In this document: positions 1 through 8,915 of the stretch, one piece after another | Layout of the letters: every line of letters starts with the position of its first letter | Position numbering within the stretch: the first letter of the stretch is position 1 | DNA from: Lysobacterales bacterium | GTDB lineage: Bacteria > Pseudomonadota > Gammaproteobacteria > Xanthomonadales > Marinicellaceae | Assembly: GCA_027067055.1 (NCBI GenBank) | Contig: JAMOMK010000029.1 | Coordinates: 1-50,124, forward strand | Reading direction: 5' to 3' | Length of the DNA: 50,124 bases | Position numbers and translations under genes: made by a program | Notes under the pieces: generated by a model | Told to the model about the DNA's origin: nothing | Databases searched by the model: none | Seen by the model: only the letters and a program-made list of their open reading frames with translations

Positions 1-9
1 AATCGAGTT

Positions 10-33
10 TAAAGCACTAAATACAGTGCTTTA
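10..33. terminator. Possible hairpin terminator of an upstream gene
   Basis: TAAAGCACT and AGTGCTTTA form a perfect 9-bp stem around a 6-nt loop. No clear U-tract follows on either strand, so a terminator role for a gene outside the window is only a guess. The rest of 1-216 holds one repeat end (109-127) and otherwise AT-rich sequence ahead of the first gene. Confidence 0.3.
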
Positions 34-108
34 GAAGAAAAATTGAGAATTTTATGAGAAATCAAATTTTTAAAAACGTATTTACAGTTACTTTCAAGAA
101 AAGTAGGT

Positions 109-127
109 AGTTATGCAAAGGTCTCTA
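109..127. repeat. Single end of a foldback (MITE-like) element
   Basis: AGTTATGCAAAGGTCTCTA is identical over 19 nt to the right arm of the palindromic element at 22491-22552. No partner arm is visible within positions 1-108, so this is either a solo end or the right end of an element that begins outside the window. Confidence 0.5.
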
Positions 128-216
128 GTATATTAATTAATTCAAAGCTTAAAAATAGTGTTTAACAAGAGCCTCTTTGGTAGAATATTTACTTTTATTT
201 ATTGTAGGATGTTTCT

Positions 217-2019
217 ATGAGCTTTAAAACACTATTATCGTTGACTTTTTGTGGCAGCTTGCTCTTTAGCTCACAGCTATACGCCAAAAAACCATCTGCA
301 GCCGATGCAAAAAAATTCTTAGCAGAGGTTGAAAAAACCTATATTGAAGAAGGAGAATATTCAGCGAAAATTGCCTGGGTACAAAGTAACTTTATTACTG
401 AAGATACGGTTTGGTTGGGAGCTAAGAGCAATGAAAAAATGACCGCTCTTGGTGTTAATTATGCTATCCAAGCAGCTAAATACGACAAAACCAAGCTGCC
501 AACAGGCATGCGCCGCAAGATGAATATGCTCAAAAATGGTTTAACCATTGCAGCACCAACCGATGAAAAAAAGAACAAAGAATTGGCACAAATTTCCTCA
601 GAGTTAGAAGCGATGTATGGCACAGGGAAATACTGCCAAGATGGTGAGTGCAAAACACTTAATGATTTAGAAGAGGTGATGACCACTTCTCGAGATAAAG
701 ACAAACTGCTTAAAGCGTGGAAAGGCTGGCGCACAATTTCACCATCCATGAAACCTAAATATGCCAAGATGGTTGAATTGGCCAATGAAGGGGCAAAAAA
801 CCTTGGATTTAAAGACACAGGTGCGATGTGGCGTTCACAATACGACATGCCTGCCGATGACTTTTCAAAAGAACTCGACAAACAGTTTAAACAAGTTAAG
901 CCACTCTATGAGGCCTTGCAGTGCCATGTTCGAGCTAAGCTAACCGAACATTATGGTAAAGAAGCCATGGGCGATGATGGCATGATTCCTGCCCACTTAT
1001 TGGGTAATATGTGGGCCCAATCTTGGTCAAATATTTATGATATTGTTAAGCCACCTGCCGATGTTGAAGGTTCGCCCATTGATGTGACAAAACTATTGGC
1101 AAAGGCCAAATACGACCCAATTAAAATGGTAAAAACTGGCGAAGGCTTTTTTACTTCACTAGGGCTAGCAAAACTACCAGAAACCTTTTGGAAGCGCTCA
1201 CTTTTCACAAAACCACAAGACCGTGAAGTGGTTTGTCATGCCAGTGCTTGGGACTTAGATAATATTGATGATTTACGCATTAAAATGTGCATTAAAATTG
1301 ATGAAGAGGATTTCATCACCATTCACCACGAGTTGGGACACAACTTTTATCAACGAGCTTATAAAGACCAAAGCATAATTTATCGAAATGGAGCCAATGA
1401 TGGCTTTCATGAAGCGATTGGAGACACCATAGCTTTATCAATTACACCTGAATATTTAGCCAAAATTGGTTTGCTAGATAAAGCACCAAAAAGTGAAAGT
1501 GATTTGGGCATGTTAATGAAGATGGCGCTGGATAGAGTCGCGTTTTTACCTTTTGGCTTAATGATTGACCAATGGCGTTGGAAGGTATTTAATGGTGAAA
1601 TTTCAGAAGAAGAATACAACAAAGGGTGGTGGAAACTTCGCAATCATTATCAAGGTGTAAAATCACCCGTAGTTATTAGTGAGGATAATTTTGATCCAGG
1701 CGCTAAGTACCATATACCGGCAGGTGTTCCCTATACCCGTTATTTCTTAGCACATATTCTAGAGTTTCAATTTCATCGAGAGTTGTGTAAAACAGCAGGA
1801 AACACTGGTCCGCTTCATCAATGCTCTATTTATGGAAACAAAAAAGCAGGTGCGAAGTTAATTAAAATGCTTAAAATGGGTGCTTCAGCTCCTTGGCAAG
1901 ATGCTCTTGAAGTTGTTGCAAATTCACGTGAAATGGATGCAACAGCAGTGATTGATTATTTTGCCCCATTAAAATCGTGGTTAGATGAGCAAAACAAAGA
2001 GCGCGATTGTGGTTGGTAA
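217..2019 (+). CDS. Secreted M2-family peptidyl-dipeptidase (ACE-like)
   Basis: A zinc metallopeptidase of family M2, the bacterial relatives of angiotensin-converting enzyme, which release dipeptides from peptide C-termini. Residues 1-23 form a Sec signal peptide ending in LYA, so the enzyme should act in the periplasm or outside the cell. The zinc site is visible: HELGH at residues 371-375 and the third ligand E399 in EAIGD, 24 residues after the second histidine, as in ACE. At 600 aa it has the usual single-domain length and looks intact. It stands alone; the next gene starts 176 bp downstream and belongs to a different functional group. The family call is firm; the natural substrate is unknown. 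Confidence 0.93.
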   Translation: MSFKTLLSLTFCGSLLFSSQLYAKKPSAADAKKFLAEVEKTYIEEGEYSAKIAWVQSNFITEDTVWLGAKSNEKMTALGVNYAIQAAKYDKTKLPTGMRRKMNMLKNGLTIAAPTDEKKNKELAQISSELEAMYGTGKYCQDGECKTLNDLEEVMTTSRDKDKLLKAWKGWRTISPSMKPKYAKMVELANEGAKNLGFKDTGAMWRSQYDMPADDFSKELDKQFKQVKPLYEALQCHVRAKLTEHYGKEAMGDDGMIPAHLLGNMWAQSWSNIYDIVKPPADVEGSPIDVTKLLAKAKYDPIKMVKTGEGFFTSLGLAKLPETFWKRSLFTKPQDREVVCHASAWDLDNIDDLRIKMCIKIDEEDFITIHHELGHNFYQRAYKDQSIIYRNGANDGFHEAIGDTIALSITPEYLAKIGLLDKAPKSESDLGMLMKMALDRVAFLPFGLMIDQWRWKVFNGEISEEEYNKGWWKLRNHYQGVKSPVVISEDNFDPGAKYHIPAGVPYTRYFLAHILEFQFHRELCKTAGNTGPLHQCSIYGNKKAGAKLIKMLKMGASAPWQDALEVVANSREMDATAVIDYFAPLKSWLDEQNKERDCGW

Positions 2020-2195
2020 AAAAGCAAATCAAACCAAACTCTGAATTTAAAACATGTGCAGTGTATGACTGGATTGGTTAAAAGTTTTTTGGTCTTATAT
2101 ATTGTAATATCAAACTGTTAGTGCAACAATGTTAAATATTATAAGGAATACAGCAAGAATGCTGTTCGATATATAAATAATATTGTGAGAGAAGT

Positions 2196-2876
2196 ATGAA
2201 GATATATATTTTAGAAGACGACACGGATCAATCAGAGTTATACAGCTTGTGGTTGGATAATTATGAGTGTAAAGTTTTTGATAAGGCTAGAAATTTAATC
2301 AAAGAAATTCCATTTGATAGGCCAGATGTTTTGTTAATTGACTGGAACCTCCCTAAAGTTGGAGGCCTGGATGTATTGCATTGGCTCAAAGGCAGTCGTT
2401 ACGATAGTATTCCAGTCATCTTTTTAACATCAAGAAATACAGAAGATGATATTGTCACAGCCCTAACAGATGGGGCAGATGATTTTATTATTAAGCCTGT
2501 GAGTGAAGGTATTTTAAAAGCAAGAATACACGCAGTTACAAGAAGACTCATAAGCTCTGATGACCGAGATATACAGTCGGATCCTTATACATTTAATAAA
2601 AAAGCCAATATTGTTTCTTATAATGGTACGAATGTTTCTCTGACAAATAAAGAGTTTGAGTTGGCATTGTATTTTTTTTACAATGAGGGGGCTTTAATAT
2701 CCAGAGACCAATTGCTAGAGTCTATTTGGGTAAAGAGTTCAGAAATAAATACGAGGACTGTTGATACCCATATCAGCCGATTACGTAAAAAACTTTTGCT
2801 AAATGGAACATTTGGGTGGAAACTGGTATCAATTTATCATCAGGGATATAAACTAATTAATCAAAATCAAATATAA
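2196..2876 (+). CDS. OmpR/PhoB-type response regulator
   Basis: 226 aa. The N-terminal receiver carries the acidic pair at residues 8-9, phospho-acceptor D49 and the conserved lysine K100. The C-terminal winged helix (about 130-222) includes the Trans_reg_C region around TVDTHISRLRKKL. It should bind DNA when phosphorylated. It is the first gene of a tightly spaced run (next start 3 nt after its stop) that includes a hybrid histidine kinase, which is its most likely partner, directly or through phosphotransfer. Intergenic 2020-2195 probably holds the promoter; no operator was recognised. Confidence 0.93.
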   Translation: MKIYILEDDTDQSELYSLWLDNYECKVFDKARNLIKEIPFDRPDVLLIDWNLPKVGGLDVLHWLKGSRYDSIPVIFLTSRNTEDDIVTALTDGADDFIIKPVSEGILKARIHAVTRRLISSDDRDIQSDPYTFNKKANIVSYNGTNVSLTNKEFELALYFFYNEGALISRDQLLESIWVKSSEINTRTVDTHISRLRKKLLLNGTFGWKLVSIYHQGYKLINQNQI

Positions 2877-2879
2877 GAA

Positions 2880-3290
2880 ATGAGTACAAAAAAAATAGAA
2901 ACAGCCGTACCTAACTCGGTTGATCAAATCCGCGACATACTTTTTGGAGAGCAAATAAGCTTAATAGAAAAAAGGTTTGCATCATTAGAGAAAAGCCTTT
3001 CGAGTGCTATTGAAAAATTGGCAGATAAAGTTGACAAAACAAATAAAGAAATAAAAGAACAAATAAGTCAATCCAATAAAGAACTCAGTGCGAATAATTT
3101 ACAATTAGAGCAACAGCAAACTCAAGCACTCAATAAACTTGAGTCTACAATAAATGCTAAAATTATTGAAACAGAGTCTGATTTAGTTAATCAATTACAA
3201 ATGGAAGTTCAAAAGCTTGACAATAAAGCCAGTCATAGAAAAGACTTGGCACAACTTCTCAAGGATATGGCAACGAAGTTGGAAGACTAA
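2880..3290 (+). CDS. Coiled-coil protein of the GTPase cluster
   Basis: 136 aa, hydrophilic, rich in K, E, Q and N, with heptad-like repeats over about residues 20-120, so a long coiled coil is predicted. No signal peptide, membrane segment or catalytic motif is visible, and I do not recognise a family. It starts 3 nt after the response regulator stop and ends 10 nt before the next start, so it is translated with this cluster. It could be a structural adaptor for the GTPase or the membrane protein; this is inference from position only. Confidence 0.75.
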   Translation: MSTKKIETAVPNSVDQIRDILFGEQISLIEKRFASLEKSLSSAIEKLADKVDKTNKEIKEQISQSNKELSANNLQLEQQQTQALNKLESTINAKIIETESDLVNQLQMEVQKLDNKASHRKDLAQLLKDMATKLED

Positions 3291-3300
3291 AACATTTCTT

Positions 3301-4938
3301 ATGAGCAAAGAACGTGACATATTAAAGTCTCTTTTGCTAAAAGAAGAGTTAGAGGTTCTTGACCACCTTAAAGATAAACTTTTATCAGAAGAGCGCTTTA
3401 CTGATGAAGTGGCAAAAGTACTCTCAAATGCCATTAAACGCTCTCAAAAAACAGACCCTCAATTAGAGCGCGCATTAGAAAAACCAATAAAAAAAGGCGT
3501 GGTTCGTGCATTTTCAGAAAGCAAACAATCTATCATAGATGCCTTGTTACCAATTATGGGGCAACTCATTCGCAAAACGGTCACCAATAGTATAAAGCAA
3601 TTTGTATCCGACATTAATCGAGCAATTGAACAAGATTTTTCAATTAAGTCACTAAAGTGGAGGTGGCAAGCAAAAAAAGCAGGGATTACCTATCCTGAAA
3701 TGTTGTTTCAAAAAACAATACGCTATCAAGTAACGGATATATTTTTAATTAACAAAGATAATGGCTTGTTAATTGAGCATGCGGGCTCTGATGACTTGTT
3801 GAAAGACAGCAATGCCATCTCAGCGATGTTGACTGCCATTCAGTCTTTTATAGGAGATTCGTTTGAGTCAGATGATGCACATTTACAAAGTGTTGAAATA
3901 AAAAACCAAAATTTTATAGTAGCTAACGGTCCAAAAGTTTATCTTGCTGCAGTTGTGAAAGGAAACCCAACAGAGCGATTAAAGCAAAAATTTCAAGAAA
4001 TAATAGAAAATATTCATGCAGGTTATTCGGAAGTATTATTGCAAGAAGAAACCTACCAAAATAACCTAGAGCTTAATGATTACCTTCGAGAGAAACTGGT
4101 AACAAAAAGTCTTTCAGACAAACAAAAAGAAATAAAAATCTTACCCTGGATACTAATAACATTAGCACTAGTAGCAGTGCTTGCTTACTGGTCTTATAGC
4201 AGAAAACTTGCATTGAATGAGGTGGTGGAACAAAGCAAGCAAATTAATGGCCTATATGTACAAAAAATTGAAAGAAATGGAGATGGTTATACTATTTATG
4301 GTTTACTTGACCCTCTAGCCGATACGACAGTTTTTTCAAATCAAGCAGTGACTTTGATTACTAAGCCATACTCTTCTTTAGATGAAACAATAATACAGAA
4401 AAGAATTCACCAGACACTTTCTGATTATAATGGTATTCAATCAAATTATGAAAAGGGGCATTTAGTATTAACTGGCAAGATTAAATACAATGACAATCAA
4501 TTACTGCTCAGTAAACTCTATGCAATCAATGGAGTTGAACAAATCAACAACAAGCTAGAATTAACAAATCAACCGGCAGTAGAGAAAAAAGAAGATCTAT
4601 CCATTCTTTTTGACCAAGTTAATCAAGCATTTATTCATATTCCAGACATGAAAAACAAAGCTTACTATCAAGCACAGCTAGGCTTTGTTATTAAAAATTT
4701 ACAATTGATGCAGAATAAAAACGTTAAAATAGAGCTAGTCATACTTGGAACAAGTGATTGTTCTGGAGCTTTGAGTAATAAATATTCACAAAAAAGAGCA
4801 ACAATTGTAAACAATATATTAATAGAATCAAATATTAATCCTAACTCTATTGTTACAGAAGTGAAGTCGTGTAAGGTGAATAATCAAGCAAAAAACCTTT
4901 CATTGCTAGGGGCTAAATTTAACTTAAAAGAACTATAA
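3301..4938 (+). CDS. Membrane protein: longin-like N-terminal region, TM, BON-like and OmpA-like periplasmic part
   Basis: 545 aa from the ATG at 3301. An in-frame start at 3217 exists but would overlap the upstream gene by 74 nt. Residues 1-130 are helical and charged. Residues about 141-250 run IFLINKDNGLLIEH then a helix AMLTAIQSFIGDSF, which resembles longin/roadblock-type folds that bind small GTPases (my reading of the pattern). One TM helix lies at about 281-301. The C-terminal side has a BON-like stretch (about 360-425, LTGKIKYNDN...INGVEQINNKLEL) and an OmpA-like peptidoglycan-associating domain (about 430-545, GTSDCSG...KRATIVNNIL). It would couple the cell wall to the cytoplasmic GTPase encoded 10 nt downstream. 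Confidence 0.75.
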   Translation: MSKERDILKSLLLKEELEVLDHLKDKLLSEERFTDEVAKVLSNAIKRSQKTDPQLERALEKPIKKGVVRAFSESKQSIIDALLPIMGQLIRKTVTNSIKQFVSDINRAIEQDFSIKSLKWRWQAKKAGITYPEMLFQKTIRYQVTDIFLINKDNGLLIEHAGSDDLLKDSNAISAMLTAIQSFIGDSFESDDAHLQSVEIKNQNFIVANGPKVYLAAVVKGNPTERLKQKFQEIIENIHAGYSEVLLQEETYQNNLELNDYLREKLVTKSLSDKQKEIKILPWILITLALVAVLAYWSYSRKLALNEVVEQSKQINGLYVQKIERNGDGYTIYGLLDPLADTTVFSNQAVTLITKPYSSLDETIIQKRIHQTLSDYNGIQSNYEKGHLVLTGKIKYNDNQLLLSKLYAINGVEQINNKLELTNQPAVEKKEDLSILFDQVNQAFIHIPDMKNKAYYQAQLGFVIKNLQLMQNKNVKIELVILGTSDCSGALSNKYSQKRATIVNNILIESNINPNSIVTEVKSCKVNNQAKNLSLLGAKFNLKEL

Positions 4939-4948
4939 GAGAATAACA

Positions 4949-5446
4949 ATGTCAGCAGCAAAAAAAATATGTTTGATTGGGCGGTTTGCTGTAGGCAAGA
5001 CAAGTCTAGTTAAGCAATTTATCGACAAACAATTTGGTGAAAAATACAAAACCACTGTGGGTGTGAGCATTTCAACAAAACAACTAATCGTTGAAGAAAA
5101 AGAAATTACTTTAGTGATTTGGGATATAGCTGGCTTTGAACAAGATGGACATTATGCCCATTATATGCGAGGGGTGCATGGGCTTATTTGGGTTGTTGAT
5201 GGTACGGAGGCCGAGTCATTTAAAATTATTGACACAATAAATAACTCTTTGCCTGAAATCAAACAAGTTCCATCAGTTTGTTTCATCAACAAATGTGATT
5301 TAGTAGAAGACAGGGTAATAAAAGAATCAGAGGTTCATGCTTTAAAAGAGTTTAACTACGCGGTTTATGAAACCAGTGCCAAGACTGGTGAAAATGTTGA
5401 AGTTGGGTTTACTAAACTAGCCTCCTTACTGTTGAACCCACAATGA
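4949..5446 (+). CDS. Rab/Ras-like small GTPase
   Basis: 165 aa, a complete single-domain small GTPase. G1 is GRFAVGKTS (residues 11-19), the switch I threonine is T36 in KTTVGVS, G3 is DIAGFE (59-64), G4 is NKCD (114-117) and G5 is SAK (143-145). The residue equivalent to catalytic Gln61 of Ras is F63, so intrinsic hydrolysis should be poor or depend on a partner. There is no C-terminal cysteine or lipidation motif (it ends LLLNPQ). The sequence looks closer to eukaryotic-type Rab and Ras proteins than to Era/Obg GTPases. Its stop overlaps the start of the downstream kinase (ATGA), arguing for translational coupling and a shared signalling role. Confidence 0.92.
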   Translation: MSAAKKICLIGRFAVGKTSLVKQFIDKQFGEKYKTTVGVSISTKQLIVEEKEITLVIWDIAGFEQDGHYAHYMRGVHGLIWVVDGTEAESFKIIDTINNSLPEIKQVPSVCFINKCDLVEDRVIKESEVHALKEFNYAVYETSAKTGENVEVGFTKLASLLLNPQ

Positions 5447-6921
5447 TTCCTGAGGTTATTAAAAGTTTTTTGTTACAGAATAAAGAAAAACAGGGTTATT
5501 TTTGTTTGCAATTAACTCGTGATTTGACAATCCAACAAATCTACGGAAGACCTCAGCAGCTTGGCTTGACAATGCCCCAAACAGGCTCAGAGGTGATAGA
5601 TATACTGCCAGGTTTTTTACCTGAAATGTATAATGAAGAATTTGAAATTCCTTTTTATAACCTTAGTGAAAATAGTGTATGTAACATCTATTTCATAAAT
5701 GAAAATGAAAACAATTATCTCATTTTTGTTGATAAATCTGAAATTTTTCAAGTCACTCAAAAATACCAGCAGTTTGCACACGAAGATAATATTTCTAAAA
5801 ATAAATTTAAACGAATAGCTGAAGAACTAGAATTGGTTAAACAAAACTTGAAAAAATCTAATCAAGAAAAAGCAACGCTAATTGCCATGTTGTCACATGA
5901 GTTAGGCACACCATTAACTTCAATTTTAGGTTATTGCGAACTGCTCTTAGAAGAAGATAAAAACAACCACAGTTTAAAAGTGATTCACAAAAATTCCATT
6001 TATTTACAGCACTTAATTGAAAACACTTTGCTCTTCGGAAAAACTGAAGTGGACAGTATGTCAACTCATATTGAAGCAGTTAACGCCGCAGATTTTCTCG
6101 GCTCTTTGGTGGATACAATTTTGCCAACAGCTTTGGAAAAAGATATATTTATAAGCGCACACAGTAGTGAAGAATGCACTATTAATATAGATGTGACGCG
6201 AACAAAGCAAATATTAATCAACTTATTAAATAATGCTGTTAAGTATTCTGACCAAGGTTCAGTGAAAATAAGTTGTTTTATTACTAAAGACGAGTATGAA
6301 TTTTTAATTTCAGATACAGGTATTGGGATTGATGAGAGTCAGCAATACAATATTTTTAACCCTTGGGAACGGGTTAATAAAAATGATGGAAAGGGTTCTG
6401 GAATTGGTTTGTTTATTAGTCAAAAACTAGCTAATGCAATCGGTGGGCGACTGTTACTTAAAGAATCAATAAGAAATGTAGGTTCTGTATTTCAGTTAAT
6501 TCTTCCTGTAAAAGAAGTGACTCAGAGCCAGGAAAATAATAATCTGTCCCTAAGTACATGTTTACATGGAAAGACACTATTGGTTATAGATGATGATCAA
6601 GATGTTCTTGACTTAATTGAAGCCTTTTTAGAAAAAACAGAACTTAAGACAATCACAACACTGAGCTTTCTTGATGCACAAACTATTTTATTAAAAACCA
6701 ACGTTGATTTAGTTTTAACAGATTTAAATGTAGGAACGGCTGTTGCGCCAACCTTCTTAAAAGAACTTAGAAACAATAAAAACAATGTTCCTGTCGTATT
6801 AATGTCGGCGATGCCCTCAAAAAAATTAAAAGAACAATTCATTAAAAAGGGGTTTAATAAGGTCATGTTAAAACCATTTAATTATAATAAGTTATTGAAA
6901 ACGATAACAACTAACATATAA
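5443..6921 (+). CDS. Hybrid histidine kinase with C-terminal receiver
   Basis: 492 aa, cytoplasmic, no membrane segment. The N-terminal ~110 residues may be a PAS-like sensor. A short coiled coil leads to HisKA with phospho-acceptor H152 (SHELGTPLTS; glycine replaces the usual arginine of HELRTP). HATPase_c follows, with N box NLLNNAVKYS, G1 DTGIGI and G2 GSGIGL. The receiver at about 376-490 has D383-385, phospho-acceptor D427 and K477. With no transmembrane sensor of its own it probably takes its input from the GTPase or the membrane protein in the same cluster. It overlaps the GTPase gene by 4 nt and is followed 6 nt later by the receiver/EAL-like gene. Confidence 0.92.
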   Translation: MIPEVIKSFLLQNKEKQGYFCLQLTRDLTIQQIYGRPQQLGLTMPQTGSEVIDILPGFLPEMYNEEFEIPFYNLSENSVCNIYFINENENNYLIFVDKSEIFQVTQKYQQFAHEDNISKNKFKRIAEELELVKQNLKKSNQEKATLIAMLSHELGTPLTSILGYCELLLEEDKNNHSLKVIHKNSIYLQHLIENTLLFGKTEVDSMSTHIEAVNAADFLGSLVDTILPTALEKDIFISAHSSEECTINIDVTRTKQILINLLNNAVKYSDQGSVKISCFITKDEYEFLISDTGIGIDESQQYNIFNPWERVNKNDGKGSGIGLFISQKLANAIGGRLLLKESIRNVGSVFQLILPVKEVTQSQENNNLSLSTCLHGKTLLVIDDDQDVLDLIEAFLEKTELKTITTLSFLDAQTILLKTNVDLVLTDLNVGTAVAPTFLKELRNNKNNVPVVLMSAMPSKKLKEQFIKKGFNKVMLKPFNYNKLLKTITTNI

Positions 6922-6927
6922 AATAAT

Positions 6928-8886
6928 ATGAATAAAAAAACCACTCTTCACAGCCTTTCTTCAGAGATTACAAACCTCAATCCAAGCCTATCACCGTATA
7001 TTAAAACAATGACAGATTTAGGCTTGTATGAACTGTTACTAAATGCCGATAATAATATAGTTCTATTTGAAAAGAATCAAACAGATAAAGTATTGCCAAT
7101 AATTGACTCGATCAAAAATGATAAAAGTCGATTTATTTGTATAGGGGATAATTTAGGCTCTGAAGAGAGACTTATGTTGCTCAATCGTAATATTGAATTT
7201 ATTACACCAGAGAAGTTTTCTGAACTAAGTTATTATTATTTTGAAGTTAGTTCTACTTCATCATCGCAAAAGGTATTGTTTGTTGAAGATGATAAAGCTC
7301 AGATATTATTAATTGAACACATCTTAACTGAGGCAGATATAACAGTAAAATCAATCATTAGAGCTGAAGAAGTACTAGATATGATTGAATCTTTCAAACC
7401 AGATTTGATTTTAATGGATCTTAATTTAGAAGGAATTACGGGTGATAAACTAGTCAGGGTCATTAGGAAAAAACCAAGTTTTGCCAATTTGCCGATAGTT
7501 TTTTTGACAGCAGACACGAGTTTAGAATCGCGAATGAGGGTGTTAAACTCTGGGGCAGATGATTTGCTAACAAAGCCAATTAATCCAAATTTATTGGTAG
7601 CAGCTCTAAAAAACAGAATGCAACGAAGCTCATTAAGACAAGTTGCAACACAACCCAAAGAAACAACCATACACAACCTAGAAGAGGACACCCTTGATAG
7701 GTTGCATGTGTTTTTTAATGAAAACAAGTCCAACCCAAATGCATCAATAATTTGGTTAAAGGTTAAAAATAAGCATGAAATTAGAAAAAAATTAGGTTTT
7801 CAAGGCTTTAAAAAAATAAGTCGTAAAATGTTTGAAACAATTCCTACTGATAAAATGAAGGTTGATTTTAAATATGAAATAACAGATGGATTGTTTGTTT
7901 TTTGTTCAACCTCAATGGGAAGAAAGCAAGCCTATGATTGGGTTGAAAGCACTCAAAAATGGTTGTCAAAAAACTATTTTTCAGTCAATGAGAAAGATTA
8001 TTTTATTGATGTTTCAGCCATTATTTTAACTGATATTGTAAATAAAATAGAGAAAGAAGACTTAATTCACAAAGCTGAAAACATACTCATTGATGGCATC
8101 TCAGATCAAAGCATAGCGTTTTTAGAGGAAGGTATAGAAGAAAAGAGATTCTATTTGGTTAAAACTCAAATTGAGAATTCAATCAAAACACGAAACTTTA
8201 AATGGAATTATCAGGGCATCGTTTCAACTGAAGACGAGTCTCAAGAAATTCATCAGGTCATGTTGCGCATAGTTACAGACTCTGGCAAAGAATTGGGAGT
8301 TGAGGATTATTTTGAGATTGCTCATAAGTCGGGTTTATTGCGTCTGCTTGATCGGTTTACATTAGAGCACGCTATTCGAAAGGTGCGAAGTAGTGAACAA
8401 CAGGGTCCACTAGTAAATATTTTGCTCAATCAAGTTATGTCAGGGTTTCAATCAAAAGAAGTACGAGTTAAAAAACTAAGTACAATCAACTCACTAGATT
8501 TACCAAAAGAGTCCCTTATCTTTCAATTCAACAAAGACGATGCACAAGAACATATAAGTATTTTGGGCGAAATTGGTAGAGAGTTAAAACAAGCCAATAT
8601 AAAAGTGTGTTTAGCTGACTTTGATTGTACAAACTTATCATGGAAAATAGCGCGCAAACTCAATGTCAGTTGGATAAGGTTAAGAACATTTAATAAAGAT
8701 GATGTTCTTCTTGATGTAGACAATCCAGACAATTTATCCAAAACAATAAATAAAGCCCATGTTTTAGGTTATAAAGTTGTTGTGGCCCGTGTGGATAATG
8801 CTGGCTTAGCTGCCAATCTATGGAAACTTAACATTGATTATTTGCAAGGTAATTTCATACAGCCCCCTGTTGAAACCTTGGATTAG
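6928..8886 (+). CDS. Receiver protein with degenerate EAL domain
   Basis: 652 aa. Residues 1-110 are an alpha/beta region without clear motifs, possibly a worn receiver. A proper receiver spans about 115-235 with D164 and K216. A middle region (about 240-400) sits where a GGDEF domain would lie but has no GGDEF motif. Residues about 405-650 have the EAL fold pattern, with WNYQGIVS at its start and YLQGNFIQPP at its end. The catalytic signatures are lost: no EAL tripeptide (VML in its place), no DDFG, and ARVDNAG where AEGVET is usual. It is therefore probably not a phosphodiesterase and may bind a nucleotide or a protein instead. It is the last gene of the cluster. Confidence 0.85.
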   Translation: MNKKTTLHSLSSEITNLNPSLSPYIKTMTDLGLYELLLNADNNIVLFEKNQTDKVLPIIDSIKNDKSRFICIGDNLGSEERLMLLNRNIEFITPEKFSELSYYYFEVSSTSSSQKVLFVEDDKAQILLIEHILTEADITVKSIIRAEEVLDMIESFKPDLILMDLNLEGITGDKLVRVIRKKPSFANLPIVFLTADTSLESRMRVLNSGADDLLTKPINPNLLVAALKNRMQRSSLRQVATQPKETTIHNLEEDTLDRLHVFFNENKSNPNASIIWLKVKNKHEIRKKLGFQGFKKISRKMFETIPTDKMKVDFKYEITDGLFVFCSTSMGRKQAYDWVESTQKWLSKNYFSVNEKDYFIDVSAIILTDIVNKIEKEDLIHKAENILIDGISDQSIAFLEEGIEEKRFYLVKTQIENSIKTRNFKWNYQGIVSTEDESQEIHQVMLRIVTDSGKELGVEDYFEIAHKSGLLRLLDRFTLEHAIRKVRSSEQQGPLVNILLNQVMSGFQSKEVRVKKLSTINSLDLPKESLIFQFNKDDAQEHISILGEIGRELKQANIKVCLADFDCTNLSWKIARKLNVSWIRLRTFNKDDVLLDVDNPDNLSKTINKAHVLGYKVVVARVDNAGLAANLWKLNIDYLQGNFIQPPVETLD

Positions 8887-8915
8887 TACAGGGAAAAGCT
8901 TAACTTCTGTATTTA

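Noticed and set aside
3217-3300. Longer start for the membrane protein of the GTPase cluster
   Set aside because: It would overlap the upstream coiled-coil gene by 74 nt in another frame; the ATG at 3301 fits the compact spacing.
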